From positions 1 to 64,000 of the forward strand of contig CAJXVM010000003.1 in NCBI GenBank assembly GCA_913061095.1: 64,000 bases of DNA, read 5' to 3'. The notes under the pieces are model-generated. The model made no database searches and was not told the origin of the DNA. It worked only from the letters and a program-made list of their open reading frames with translations. Positions 1 through 12,098 of this stretch are shown here, piece after piece. Source of the DNA: an uncultured Ignavibacteria bacterium. GTDB lineage: Bacteria; Bacteroidota; Ignavibacteria; SZUA-365. Both the position numbers and the translations under genes were made by a program. Position 1 is the stretch's first letter. Each line of letters starts with the position of its first letter.

Positions 1-1163
1 ATTTGCGCAACAGCTTCCTGATCGACGAATGGATCACTCCAGTGAAGGAGAACCTGCCGGCGGCGCTGTGTGCTGAAATTCTCCGCAAGGACGATCATGG
101 GAATCGGCAGATTGATCTCCAGCGTTGAATACGCTCCGTGATACTCTGTCGCTTTCTGCAGAACGGTATGTGCATCAAGCCGTGTGATGAACGTGTGTGC
201 CGACTCACCCAGCTGCCATTCCATTTCATCAGCATGACGTTCGTACGGAAGCCTGATCCAGTGTTGCCCCAGATCTTCTGAATAGAAAAGAGACTGTCTC
301 CAGGATGCATCGAATACATTGACAATGAATGCATCTCCTGTGAGAGGCATTATTCTGCCCCATCGCAGTTCCGATTCGCTTACCACTGAATCATGCGGAC
401 AGACGATTCGCTGCCATTTGTGAGCATGAGGGAGATACGTATAATAATAATGCGGGAGAGTGGTTACCTTGACATTGCCGGTAATCGAACCGTCATACTG
501 GAACTCCAGCCCGTTCATCTCCTCCGGTATCGAATCGTACCGCCATGTATCCCCCCCATCGAACGTCGTCGCAATGACGCTGACGGAATCACCCATTTTG
601 AACGCCGCACCCTCCTCGGTATCAATAAAACGCAGCCCCTGCATGTCCTGGAGTGCCGGGTACTCACTCCAGCTCTGACCACCATCCGAGCTGCGATAGT
701 AGTCGTTGGAGATGAGCATGTACATGGTCTGTTCATCCTGCAATGCAACCTCTTCAATACCCGTCCCACTCGCAGAAGGAATCCGCTCGGTAACGACGAA
801 ACTGTCCGTTACCCATGTTTGTCCCGCATCGGTAGTCAGCAGGAGCGCAGAATGCCTGTACCGTGTGGTATCATATTCATTGAAACCCAGGAGAACGGTA
901 CCATCGGGAAGGGCACTGAACAGGTACGTCCTCGGCCTGCGCTGTTCCCACAACCGGGGAATCTGCTGAATAGTCCAGTTCTGTCCCGCATCCGTCGAAT
1001 GGCAAAGCGTATCATATACTACTGGCACCATCACGATTTCTTTCGCCTGCGGGACAGTAATGGTTTGCGGATAAAACGGCGCGTGAAGTGAATCAATAAC
1101 GATCTGTGCCGAGAGAACATGTGTGAAGAGGAAGAAAACACCTGCCGCAACCCCCGTTTTCAT
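1..1163 (-). CDS. Secreted BNR/sialidase-type repeat protein, 3' end cut by window edge
   Basis: The minus strand is open from an ATG at 1163-1161 to the window edge, giving at least 387 residues. The N-terminus is a signal peptide (Met-Lys-Thr-Gly, then a hydrophobic stretch ending LSA before QIVID). Repeated Asp-box signatures follow: STDAGQNW near residue 51, TTDAGQTW near 101, SSDGGQSW near 150, TFDGGDTW near 190, and a degenerate SEDLGQHW further on. Such repeats form beta-propellers in exported sialidase-like or photosystem-stability-like proteins; the ligand cannot be read from sequence. In this type of genome these proteins are often T9SS cargo, but the C-terminus that would carry the sorting domain is outside the window. 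I see no neighbour in the same operon. The family call is fairly sure, the function is unknown. Confidence 0.75.
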   Translation of the reverse strand, partial: MKTGVAAGVFFLFTHVLSAQIVIDSLHAPFYPQTITVPQAKEIVMVPVVYDTLCHSTDAGQNWTIQQIPRLWEQRRPRTYLFSALPDGTVLLGFNEYDTTRYRHSALLLTTDAGQTWVTDSFVVTERIPSASGTGIEEVALQDEQTMYMLISNDYYRSSDGGQSWSEYPALQDMQGLRFIDTEEGAAFKMGDSVSVIATTFDGGDTWRYDSIPEEMNGLEFQYDGSITGNVKVTTLPHYYYTYLPHAHKWQRIVCPHDSVVSESELRWGRIMPLTGDAFIVNVFDASWRQSLFYSEDLGQHWIRLPYERHADEMEWQLGESAHTFITRLDAHTVLQKATEYHGAYSTLEINLPIPMIVLAENFSTQRRRQVLLHWSDPFVDQEAVAQ

Positions 1164-1257
1164 GCTGCACCTCAATGTTCGGACATTCTTATCTCATGAT
1201 ATGTGTTCCCCGGATAAGACGCAAGTGCGCATGTTGTTCCCTGCCGCAGTCGTCCAA

Positions 1258-2523
1258 CTACATGTACTTGAATTCCAGGCCTTGCAGGATCTGCGACGCT
1301 TCGGCGGAAAACGCATTGGTTCGAATGCGGAAGCGCCGGAATTCGCGGCGGACAGGATACTCCGCCCGGAGGGATTTGAACGCCGCCGCGCGCGCGTCGG
1401 GCGGGAGCGGCATGGTGGCCCGGAAGGATGCGTCGTCGCGCAGCAGCGGACAGGCCTGCAGCACGACGGCATGTACCTCACGCAGCGGATCATCGGCTGC
1501 AACCGTCCGGGAGGATGCATTCTCCGCGGCAGCGGCATCACCCTTCCCGGCCGGGGAGGCTTCATCTTCCGATGCAGTGGAAGCCCTGTGCCCGGCGGGA
1601 ATGGAAAGTTCACCCGCATCGGGCAGGCGGGATTCATGTCTCCACGTCGCCGGATGCCCGAGCCAGGCGCACAGGGCGTCGTACACCATCTGCGTGCCGA
1701 GGAGTTTGCCGTCGAGTGCGTGACCGGCCACATGCGGCGTGGCGATGTCCGCCGCGGCAACCAGGGGGGGATCTACGGCCGGCTCGTCGGGAAAAACGTC
1801 GAATGCGAGACGTCCCTCGCCCTCGCGGCGCCACCGCATGGCGGCATCAGCATCGAGCACGGCTCCACGGGCGGCGTTGACGAGCAGGGCGCCGGTGGGG
1901 AGTTCGGAAAGCTGCGCCGATGAAATCATGTGACGGGTGGGATGAGCGCCCATCGCAGTGAGCGGCGTGTGAAGCGTACAGATGCGGCATCCGAGCGCAG
2001 CGGCGAAGGGCGAGAAGGATGTGTCGGACCAGGGAAGCGGACGCTCGCCGCGCTCCTCGCGCGGAGGATCGTTGAGCACTACAGGGAGTCCGAAAGCGTG
2101 CGCGACATCCGCGACCTGCGATCCCACATGTCCCACCCCCACGATGCCGACATCCGTCTTGTGCAGGTCTACATGCCCACGCATGTGCATTTCCAGCAGG
2201 ACGGCGGCGAACCACTCCGCCACCGAACGGGCGTTGCTTCCCGCCGCGGAGGCCCATGCGATACCCGCTGCCTCCATCCAGGGAATGTCGAAATGATCGG
2301 TCCCCGACGTCGCCGTGGCGACGAAGCGCACATGCGTGCCACCGAGCAGCCGTTCGTCCACCCGAATCGTCGAGCGGCAGAGCAGCGCGTCCGCTCCCGC
2401 CAGTGCATTGCGCAGGCTCTCCTCGTCGCGGACATCGTACATGCGCAGGGATCCCAGCTCCGCGCAGGCATCCTCGATCAGCGGGATGTTGCGGTCAGCG
2501 GCGATGGTGATGAGATGTGGCAT
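1258..2523 (-). CDS. pdxB: Erythronate-4-phosphate dehydrogenase (PdxB)
   Basis: Cytoplasmic NAD-dependent oxidation of 4-phosphoerythronate in DXP-dependent pyridoxal-phosphate synthesis. The protein has 421 aa against about 380 in characterised PdxB. The order is a catalytic half-domain with CRSTIRVDE and GTDHFD, then the Rossmann domain with GIVGVGHVGS (residues 126-135), DPP (152-154), NAARG with catalytic Arg219, DVFPDEP with Glu247, and TPHVAGH with His264. The specific form GTDHFD...GSNARSVAEW matches PdxB better than SerA. After His264 an Ala/Ser/Glu-rich insert near residues 310-345 accounts for the extra length. The ATG start gives an intact N-terminus. It stands alone, with no pdx neighbour in view. 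PdxB is certain at family level; substrate is by homology. Confidence 0.88.
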   Translation of the reverse strand: MPHLITIAADRNIPLIEDACAELGSLRMYDVRDEESLRNALAGADALLCRSTIRVDERLLGGTHVRFVATATSGTDHFDIPWMEAAGIAWASAAGSNARSVAEWFAAVLLEMHMRGHVDLHKTDVGIVGVGHVGSQVADVAHAFGLPVVLNDPPREERGERPLPWSDTSFSPFAAALGCRICTLHTPLTAMGAHPTRHMISSAQLSELPTGALLVNAARGAVLDADAAMRWRREGEGRLAFDVFPDEPAVDPPLVAAADIATPHVAGHALDGKLLGTQMVYDALCAWLGHPATWRHESRLPDAGELSIPAGHRASTASEDEASPAGKGDAAAAENASSRTVAADDPLREVHAVVLQACPLLRDDASFRATMPLPPDARAAAFKSLRAEYPVRREFRRFRIRTNAFSAEASQILQGLEFKYM

Positions 2524-2736
2524 GAAAACCCGGGATGATAATACACGCGGATTGAAAAGTACTGGAAAACCCCGAAAGTTGACACACTTCCATGCTGCGC
2601 GGTCGATCAGTGTTCGTTGTTTGTCCCTCGATACGGTCGCTCGTCGGCAGTCTCAGGGTGACCTGCCGCCGATGACGACCTGCGGTATCAGTAATCCCGG
2701 GATGACGGGGTTTGGGGGAGGGGCGCGTTCCCGCAA

Positions 2737-2756
2737 CCCCACGCTTACGCGTGGGG
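2737..2756. repeat. Dispersed hairpin repeat with TTAC loop (copy 1)
   Basis: Perfect 8-bp stem CCCCACGC / GCGTGGGG with loop TTAC, followed by CTAC. It belongs to the same family as the hairpins at 6170, 30124, 30159, 40409 and 40453. No poly-T tract follows, so it is not a typical terminator. Confidence 0.7.
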
Positions 2757-2794
2757 CTACCGCGTTCCGCGGCATCCTCCCCGCTCCCCCCCTC

Positions 2795-2823
2795 TTGACA
2801 TTAAACTTTTCCGGATATAATAT
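2795..2823 (+). promoter_or_regulatory. Sigma-70-like promoter of the DUF1800/DUF1501 operon
   Basis: TTGACA at 2795-2800 and TAATAT at 2818-2823 are separated by 17 bp; an overlapping TATAAT at 2816-2821 gives 15 bp. It lies about 55 bp upstream of the ATG at 2878 in an A+T-rich patch of an otherwise G+C-rich region. Confidence 0.55.
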
Positions 2824-2877
2824 GTCTTATTATCGTCTGCCACATATCTCTATCCCATACACTGTCAGGACGAAACG

Positions 2878-4506
2878 ATGGACAGAAAAAGCTTCCTGAA
2901 TGCGGGAGCGGACGAGGCACGCGTCAGTGCTGCGGCCGTGACCGCGGATCGTCCGCGCGACGGCGGAGGCGGTCCCGAAACGGCGCGGCTGCATGCGCGG
3001 ATGCTCTCCGAGCGCGAGGCGAGCCTGAAAGGACGCCCCGAACCAACGGCGCTGCCCCGGCTGGTCACCTCCGGACTCGATCCGTACACCCCTACGGCAG
3101 AAAAGCCCTGGGACAAGCAGCGCGCGGGGTACCTGCTGCGCCGCACGCTCTTCGGAGCGAAACGCGCCGACATCGACATGGCACTCGCGAAATCGCCAGG
3201 CGAAGTCGTCGACATGCTGCTGCAGACCGGAACGGCGCCCTCGTCGCCGGGCTCGTGGGTCAGTGAAGATTACTATTACGACAATACGAACAGCGACCGC
3301 GACAACCGCACCCGCATGCAGGAACTGCGCGAGTGGTGGACCGGACTGATGGTCAACCAGGAATTCTCCATCCGCGAGAAGATGACGTTTTTCTGGTCCG
3401 ATCACTGGGCCACCGAGGCGCTGACCGTCAGGCAGCCGCAATTCAACTACTGGTTCATCGACCTGTTCCGGAATAACTATCTCGGCAATTTCAGGCAGAT
3501 GGTGAAGGATGTCACCATCAGTCCGGCCATGCTCATCTACCTCGACGGCTGGTACAACACGAAGCAGCGGCCGAATGAGAATTACGCCCGCGAGCTGATG
3601 GAGCTGCACACGCTGGGCGAGGGCAACGGCTATACCGAGCAGGACATACGGGCGGCGGCGCATGCGCTGACGGGATGGACGATCAAAAAGACCGGCACGA
3701 GTCCGGTCGGAACGAATGCGTATGATCCGAAGGAGGCGGAATTCATTCCCGCCCGCTTCGACGACAGCGACAAGACCTTCATGGATCGCACGGGCAACTG
3801 GGGATACGAGGATATCGTCGACATCATCTTCGCGGAGCGCACGCGCGAGACGGCAACGTTCATCTGCCGGAAAATCTACCGCGAGTTCGTCTACGAGATC
3901 GCGGACGAAACGATCATCGGAGAGCTGGCGGACATCCTGATCAACAACGACTGGAATATTCGTCCCGTCATGGCGACCCTGCTCAAAAGTGATCACTTTT
4001 TCGACACGGCGAACATCGGCTGTCACATCACATCACCGATGGAGTATTACATCGGTTCGATCCGCCAGCTCGACATCATCACCGACAACTACAAGTACAT
4101 TTACCAGGTGTGCAGCGCGCTCGGCTGCCAGCTGCTGGAGGCGCCGAACGTAAAAGGCTGGCCGGGATACCGCACATGGATCAGCGCGAGCCGGCTCGCC
4201 AGCCGCTGGTCCGTCTCCGATGAAATCGTTGACGGTGACATGCGCTCGAATCCGAAGTTCGGTGTGGATGCCGTGGCATTTGCGAACGGCATGTCGGATC
4301 CCAACAATCCCCGCAAACTCATCCGGGACATTCTCGACTACGCGGTGCCGCTGAAGCTGAGTACCAACCAGTTCGAGATCCTGCTCGACAAACTGCTTGC
4401 CGGCGCGCCGGAATACGAATGGAATATCAACCTTCCCGGCGCGGAAGGAAAAGTGAAAACGCTGCTCAAGGCAGTGCTGCGTCTGAGTGAATCCCAGCTC
4501 TGCTGA
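2878..4506 (+). CDS. DUF1800 family protein
   Basis: 542 aa. The hallmark block of DUF1800 is present: RRTLFGA near residue 87, the helix-rich region with WSDHWA, and NYARELMELHTLGEG...GYTEQDIR..AHALTGW at about residues 233-266. The biochemical activity of the family is not established. These proteins are usually encoded directly before a DUF1501 protein, as here (33 nt to the next ATG), which suggests a functional pair linked to the cell surface. I see no clear signal peptide at the N-terminus (MDRKSFLNAG), unlike its partner. A sigma-70-like promoter lies just upstream, so the two genes probably form one transcript. Family call sure, function unknown. Confidence 0.85.
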   Translation: MDRKSFLNAGADEARVSAAAVTADRPRDGGGGPETARLHARMLSEREASLKGRPEPTALPRLVTSGLDPYTPTAEKPWDKQRAGYLLRRTLFGAKRADIDMALAKSPGEVVDMLLQTGTAPSSPGSWVSEDYYYDNTNSDRDNRTRMQELREWWTGLMVNQEFSIREKMTFFWSDHWATEALTVRQPQFNYWFIDLFRNNYLGNFRQMVKDVTISPAMLIYLDGWYNTKQRPNENYARELMELHTLGEGNGYTEQDIRAAAHALTGWTIKKTGTSPVGTNAYDPKEAEFIPARFDDSDKTFMDRTGNWGYEDIVDIIFAERTRETATFICRKIYREFVYEIADETIIGELADILINNDWNIRPVMATLLKSDHFFDTANIGCHITSPMEYYIGSIRQLDIITDNYKYIYQVCSALGCQLLEAPNVKGWPGYRTWISASRLASRWSVSDEIVDGDMRSNPKFGVDAVAFANGMSDPNNPRKLIRDILDYAVPLKLSTNQFEILLDKLLAGAPEYEWNINLPGAEGKVKTLLKAVLRLSESQLC

Positions 4507-4539
4507 CAGATCGAATGTCCACTTAATCAGGAACACACC

Positions 4540-6135
4540 ATGAAACGTAGAGACTTTGTCAAGACCAGCATCGCGGCGGGTGTCGCTGCCTCGACGGTCA
4601 GTGGACTGTTCGATCCCTTCGCGGTGAAAGCATACGCGAACGCGCCCTCGCTCGCGCGCGCGGCGATGAATGCCGGTACGGGGCGCGTGCTCGTCGTGGT
4701 GCAGCTCGACGGCGGCAATGACGGACTGAACACCGTCGTCCCGAAGGAAGACAGCCTGTACTACAATCAGCGCGGATCGCTGGCGATACAGAATCCCCTC
4801 CCCCTCAGCGACACACTCGGCTGGCATCCCGTGCTGGGCGGCTTCCGCGAGCTGTACGATGAGGGCATGATGGCGGTCGTGCAGAATGTGGGATACGAAA
4901 ATCCCAACCGTTCGCATTTCCGCTCCACCGACATCTGGTTTACCGGTTCGAACAACAGCAAACCGTCCGATGAGAACACGTATCTCGAGGACGGGTGGCT
5001 CGGCCGCTTTCTCGACGACCGGTACCCGGGCTATCCAGATCCCACGGTCACACCCGAGCACCCGATCGCCATCGAAATCGGCACGACCACATCGCTGATG
5101 ATGCAGGGACCGAATACCGGCATGAGCATGGCGATTTACGATCCGGATACGTTTTACCGCATCATCGCCGGCACGGACATCAGCGGCGGGGATCCGCCCG
5201 ATACCAGCACACCGGCGGGACTCGAGCTCGAATACATCCGCAACATCGCCCTCGAGGCGAATCAGTACGCCAAGCCCGTACGTGATGCAGCGAATGCCGT
5301 CACCAACAACGACGTGTATCCGGCGGGAAATGACGTCGCCGAAAAGCTGAAAATCGTGGCGCGCCTCGTCGCGGGTGGATTGGAGACACCGATCTTCGTC
5401 ATCACGCAGAAGGGCTACGACACGCATGCCCAGCAGGACAGCGGCACCACGCCGCGGCATTCACAGCTGCTCGAGCGACTCTCGAGCGGTATCAAGGCCT
5501 TCTTCGACGATCTGAAACTCTTCGGCGAGCAGGATCGCGTCATGCTCATGACCATCTCGGAGTTCGGTCGCCGGGTGGAGGCCAATGGCACGGCGGGGAC
5601 CGATCACGGAACGGCCGCGCCAATGTTTTTCGTCGGACCGGAGGTCCACGGCGGCGTCTACGGCGACAACCCGGATCTTTCGGATCTCGACCGTTTCGGC
5701 GACCTGAAGCATCAGTACGATTTCAAGCAGATGTATGCCTCGGTGCTGCAGCAGTGGCTGGGCGTCAAGCCGTCACACAGTTCCCTGATTCTCAAGGGCG
5801 AGTGGGAGACACTTCCCCTCTTCGTCCAGGCGCCGGTCAGCGTCGGCGGCAGCGGCGTGCCCGCGGGTTTCGCGCTCGAGCAGAACTTTCCGAATCCCTT
5901 CTCACGCAGCGCGCACGGCGCGACCACGATACGCTTCAGCGTGCCGGGCGGTCAGACGCGTCTTCGGGTCTACAACCTGCAGGGACGGCTGGTCAAGACG
6001 CTTGTCGACGGTTCGATGACACCGGGAGTGCACGACGTGCGATTTGCGCCTGCTTCACTGCCGAGCGGAACGTACCTGTACCGGCTCGAATCCGCCAGGG
6101 CCGTGGAGACGCGGAGTATGGTTATGGTGAGATAG
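4540..6135 (+). CDS. DUF1501 family exported protein with Tat signal and T9SS sorting domain
   Basis: 531 aa. The N-terminus MKRRDFVK followed by a small-residue hydrophobic stretch ending near AYANA fits a twin-arginine signal. The DUF1501 core shows VVVQLDGGNDGLNTVVP (about 52-68), NRSHFRSTDIW, and EFGRRVEANGT..DHG near 340-357; the family resembles alkaline-phosphatase/sulfatase-fold proteins but its substrate is unknown. The last about 90 residues are a T9SS type A sorting domain: FALEQNFPNPF at about 443, RVYNLQGRLVKTL, and SGTYLYRLE. The combination implies Tat export of a folded, possibly metal-containing protein and then outer-membrane translocation by T9SS. It is the second gene of the DUF1800/DUF1501 pair. 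Confident on domains, not on role. Confidence 0.87.
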   Translation: MKRRDFVKTSIAAGVAASTVSGLFDPFAVKAYANAPSLARAAMNAGTGRVLVVVQLDGGNDGLNTVVPKEDSLYYNQRGSLAIQNPLPLSDTLGWHPVLGGFRELYDEGMMAVVQNVGYENPNRSHFRSTDIWFTGSNNSKPSDENTYLEDGWLGRFLDDRYPGYPDPTVTPEHPIAIEIGTTTSLMMQGPNTGMSMAIYDPDTFYRIIAGTDISGGDPPDTSTPAGLELEYIRNIALEANQYAKPVRDAANAVTNNDVYPAGNDVAEKLKIVARLVAGGLETPIFVITQKGYDTHAQQDSGTTPRHSQLLERLSSGIKAFFDDLKLFGEQDRVMLMTISEFGRRVEANGTAGTDHGTAAPMFFVGPEVHGGVYGDNPDLSDLDRFGDLKHQYDFKQMYASVLQQWLGVKPSHSSLILKGEWETLPLFVQAPVSVGGSGVPAGFALEQNFPNPFSRSAHGATTIRFSVPGGQTRLRVYNLQGRLVKTLVDGSMTPGVHDVRFAPASLPSGTYLYRLESARAVETRSMVMVR

Positions 6136-6169
6136 TTTTTGGTTTTTGGTCATTGGTTCTGCCTGGCTG

Positions 6170-6189
6170 CCCCACCCTTACGGGTGGGG
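6170..6189. repeat. Dispersed hairpin repeat with TTAC loop (copy 2)
   Basis: Stem CCCCACCC / GGGTGGGG, loop TTAC, followed by TTTTGCC. It sits just after the DUF1501 stop, preceded by a T/G-rich heptamer patch (TTTTTGG twice at about 6136-6149). The following T-run may let this copy act as a terminator. Confidence 0.65.
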
Positions 6190-6258
6190 TTTTGCCATCC
6201 CCCTCCCGGATCGTATATTTCAATGATACTATCGTAGCATTCACACAAACATAGATTC

Positions 6259-7347
6259 ATGAGCACAGATGCTGTCCTCGTCCTGCAGGACGGAACGGTA
6301 TACCACGGCACGGCCTTCGGGCATATCGGCGAAACGAGCGGCGAGGTCTGCTTCAACACGGGCATGACCGGCTACCAGGAGATTCTCACCGATCCCTCGT
6401 ACTGCGGCCAGATCGTGACCATGACCTACCCGCATGTCGGCAATTACGGCATCAACGAAGAGGATGTCGAAAGCGGTCGCATCCAGGTGGCTGGTTTCGT
6501 GGTGCGCGACGGCTGCGAAATGCCGTCCAACTTCCGGGCCACTTCCTCCCTCCCCGACTATCTCGACCGCCAGGGGATCGTCGGCATCCAGAACATCGAC
6601 ACGCGCGCCCTGACGCGCAAACTGCGCAGCGAGGGCGCGATGAATGGCATCATCAGCTCGTCTGGACGTGCCGTCGAGGAACTGCTTGAAGAGGTACGGG
6701 CCATGCCGTCGATGGCGGGACAGGATCTCGCCCGCAAGGTCACGTGCGACGCTTCGTGGCACTGGGAATCCGCACCCGCGGGGCGTTTTCGCGTCGCGGC
6801 GATCGACTACGGCATCAAGCACAACATCCTACGGCTGCTCGCCGCCCATGACTGCGATGTCACGGTGTTTCCCGCGCAGACTTCCGCGGCAGACATTCTC
6901 GAGTTCAATCCCGATGGCGTGTTCCTTTCCAACGGACCGGGCGACCCGGACGCTGTCTCCTACGGCATTGAGACGGTGCGGGGACTGCTCGGAAAGAAAC
7001 CGGTCTTCGGCATCTGCCTCGGACATCAGCTGCTCGCACTCGCGCTGGATGGAAAAACCTATAAGATGAAATTCGGACATCGCGGCGTGAATCACCCCGT
7101 GAAAAACCTGCTGACGCAGAAGGTGGAGATCACCAGCCAGAATCACGGTTTCGCTGTGGATCCCGATTCTCTACCGGCATCGGCGGAGATCACGCACTGG
7201 AATCTCAATGACAACACGCTGGAAGGATTCCGGAGCGCGGAGCATTCCGCCTTCTCCGTTCAGTATCATCCGGAGGCGGCTCCGGGGCCACATGACTCGC
7301 GCTATCTGTTCGAACAGTTCACGGCATTGATGGGAGGAGATCACTGA
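6259..7347 (+). CDS. carA: Carbamoyl-phosphate synthase small subunit (glutamine amidotransferase)
   Basis: Glutaminase subunit that supplies ammonia to CarB for carbamoyl phosphate, feeding pyrimidine and arginine synthesis. 362 aa, a normal length. The N-terminal CPSase_S domain has FNTGMTGYQEILTDPSY; the C-terminal class I amidotransferase has GICLGHQ with nucleophile Cys253 and the QYHPEA block with His337 and Glu339. The ATG at 6259 has no clear ribosome-binding site. carB follows after 3 nt, so translation is probably coupled. No leader or pyrimidine attenuator was recognised upstream. Confidence 0.96.
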   Translation: MSTDAVLVLQDGTVYHGTAFGHIGETSGEVCFNTGMTGYQEILTDPSYCGQIVTMTYPHVGNYGINEEDVESGRIQVAGFVVRDGCEMPSNFRATSSLPDYLDRQGIVGIQNIDTRALTRKLRSEGAMNGIISSSGRAVEELLEEVRAMPSMAGQDLARKVTCDASWHWESAPAGRFRVAAIDYGIKHNILRLLAAHDCDVTVFPAQTSAADILEFNPDGVFLSNGPGDPDAVSYGIETVRGLLGKKPVFGICLGHQLLALALDGKTYKMKFGHRGVNHPVKNLLTQKVEITSQNHGFAVDPDSLPASAEITHWNLNDNTLEGFRSAEHSAFSVQYHPEAAPGPHDSRYLFEQFTALMGGDH

Positions 7348-7350
7348 GCC

Positions 7351-10530
<3,180 letters not shown>

Positions 10531-10572
10531 ACATCCCCCGATATTTCTCCGCGAATTTTTTCTCGAAATTGC

Positions 10573-10601
10573 TTGCGTCTGTCAAGCATCTCCCCTATTT
10601 T
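10573..10601 (+). promoter_or_regulatory. Possible promoter of the cytochrome/rhodanese operon
   Basis: TTGCGT at 10573-10578 and TATTTT at 10596-10601 are 17 bp apart, about 100 bp before the cytochrome ATG, in a conspicuously A+T-rich stretch (10590-10700). The -35 match is weak. The rest of the 10531-10703 gap shows only A/T runs. Confidence 0.35.
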
Positions 10602-10703
10602 TATACCGGTAATACGATATAAAACCCTGAATATTTTTTATTTAGGCAATACACACGGTTTTTTACCACACCCCTATTCATTCATCTATTAATTGTTGCA
10701 CCT

Positions 10704-12044
10704 ATGAAACATTTGCGTTTACTCCTGATCCTGTTCGTCCCCGCGCTGCTGCTGTGCACGGCCTGTGACGAAGAGGATGACGCAACAACGGATCCTGTGC
10801 AGCCCATGGCCGATGTCACGACCTGTGTCGGCTGTCACAGTGACGAGGCGACGCTCAAGGCGGTCGCCGATCCGAATCCTCCCCCCGACCCCGGCGAGGG
10901 TGGCTGCGGCGGAACGCTTCCCGAGATGGAAGCGTGGCTCAAAGTGTATGTGGGCGGCAGTCTCGGAGAGGAATTCATGAATTCAGCGCACGGCAAGCTT
11001 GCCTGCCGCTCCTGCCACGGTGGCAAGGAACCCGCGACGGACAAGCACGAGGCGCACACCGGCGATTTCACGGCGATGCCGTCGCGTGAAGCGGAGAAGT
11101 ACTGCGGCAGCTGCCATCCCTCCATCGCGGCGCGCGACAAGAACAGCCTGCACACGCAGGGCTTCGGTCAGAAGCACATGGTCGCCAAGCGCGGAGGTTT
11201 CCCGAGCTACGAGAACTATCCCGAAGAGCTGAAAAAGGGATACGACAAGAACTGCGGCAAATGCCATGCCTCCTGCGGCGAATGCCATGTGCAGCGTCCG
11301 AATCAGGCTGGCGGCGGCTTCCTGGCCGCGCACAAATTCCAGAAGGAGCCCGACATGCGGCTCAACTGCACGGCCTGTCACTCAGCCCGCGTCGCCAACG
11401 CCTACTTCGGCGAATCAGCCGGCACGCGCCCCGACGTGCATTACATGAAACTTCCGGGCGGCCAGTGTACGAATTGCCATACGGGCGATGAAATGCACGG
11501 TACCGGAACGAAGTACACCCAGCGCTACTCGGTGTCCAACATGCCGTCGTGCGAAGACTGCCACGGCGACAAGGCCAGCGCCAACACCTATCACAGCCTG
11601 CACTGGGACACCATGTCGTGTCAGACCTGTCATTCACAGGATTATCAGAACTGCGGCAGCTGCCATGTCGACACCGGCGTGCGCAATGGTCCGTACATGG
11701 GCTTCAAAATCGGCAAGAACCCGCTTCCCGGCGTCAAGCGCTTCAAGTACGTGGTCCTGCGCCACGCCCCCGCAGCGCCAGACACCTGGAGCAATTACGG
11801 TATTCCTGAACTCGCGAACTTCGCTTCCGAGCCGACCTTCCGGCACGCCACACCGCACAACATCAAGCGCTGGACACCGCGGACGGAAGTCGAAGACGGT
11901 CAGACCTGCTCGGCGGCCTGCCACATCAAGGACGGCCAGAACAAGGAGTGGTACCTCTTCCGCGCCGATCTCGGCGAGCAGTGGGAAAAGGATGCCAACG
12001 AACCGGTCGTGGTCGATGACATCATTCCCGCAAGCTGGAAATAA
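10704..12044 (+). CDS. Multiheme c-type cytochrome lipoprotein (10 CXXCH plus one CX3CH)
   Basis: 446 aa. The signal peptide MKHLRLLLILFVPALLLCTAC ends in a lipobox-like LCTAC with Cys21 as likely lipid anchor, so the protein should sit at the outer or inner membrane facing the periplasm or outside. Ten CXXCH heme-attachment motifs are visible: CVGCH (41-45), CRSCH, CGSCH, CGKCH, CGECH, CTACH, CTNCH, CEDCH, CQTCH and CGSCH. An eleventh site near the C-terminus reads CSAACH, a CX3CH spacing. Many additional His residues could be distal ligands. A tandem-rhodanese lipoprotein follows in the same direction after 54 nt, pointing to respiratory or sulfur redox chemistry at the envelope. No match to a named reductase could be made. 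Confidence 0.88.
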   Translation: MKHLRLLLILFVPALLLCTACDEEDDATTDPVQPMADVTTCVGCHSDEATLKAVADPNPPPDPGEGGCGGTLPEMEAWLKVYVGGSLGEEFMNSAHGKLACRSCHGGKEPATDKHEAHTGDFTAMPSREAEKYCGSCHPSIAARDKNSLHTQGFGQKHMVAKRGGFPSYENYPEELKKGYDKNCGKCHASCGECHVQRPNQAGGGFLAAHKFQKEPDMRLNCTACHSARVANAYFGESAGTRPDVHYMKLPGGQCTNCHTGDEMHGTGTKYTQRYSVSNMPSCEDCHGDKASANTYHSLHWDTMSCQTCHSQDYQNCGSCHVDTGVRNGPYMGFKIGKNPLPGVKRFKYVVLRHAPAAPDTWSNYGIPELANFASEPTFRHATPHNIKRWTPRTEVEDGQTCSAACHIKDGQNKEWYLFRADLGEQWEKDANEPVVVDDIIPASWK

Positions 12045-12098
12045 TATCGTTTCTCAACCCAATACAGCACCTCCGAACTATTTTCCAAAGGAGCATTC

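Larger units (their letters stand above)
2524..2877. other. Intergenic region between divergent pdxB and the DUF1800 gene
   Basis: 354 bases with no supported gene. It holds the hairpin repeat at 2737-2756 and the promoter-like elements at 2795-2823. Nothing else was recognised; short open frames here have no start context or family likeness. Confidence 0.6.

Noticed and set aside
4033-5460. 475-aa frame on the minus strand opposite the DUF1800/DUF1501 genes
   Set aside because: Shadow of G+C-rich codon use; no domain, no start context.
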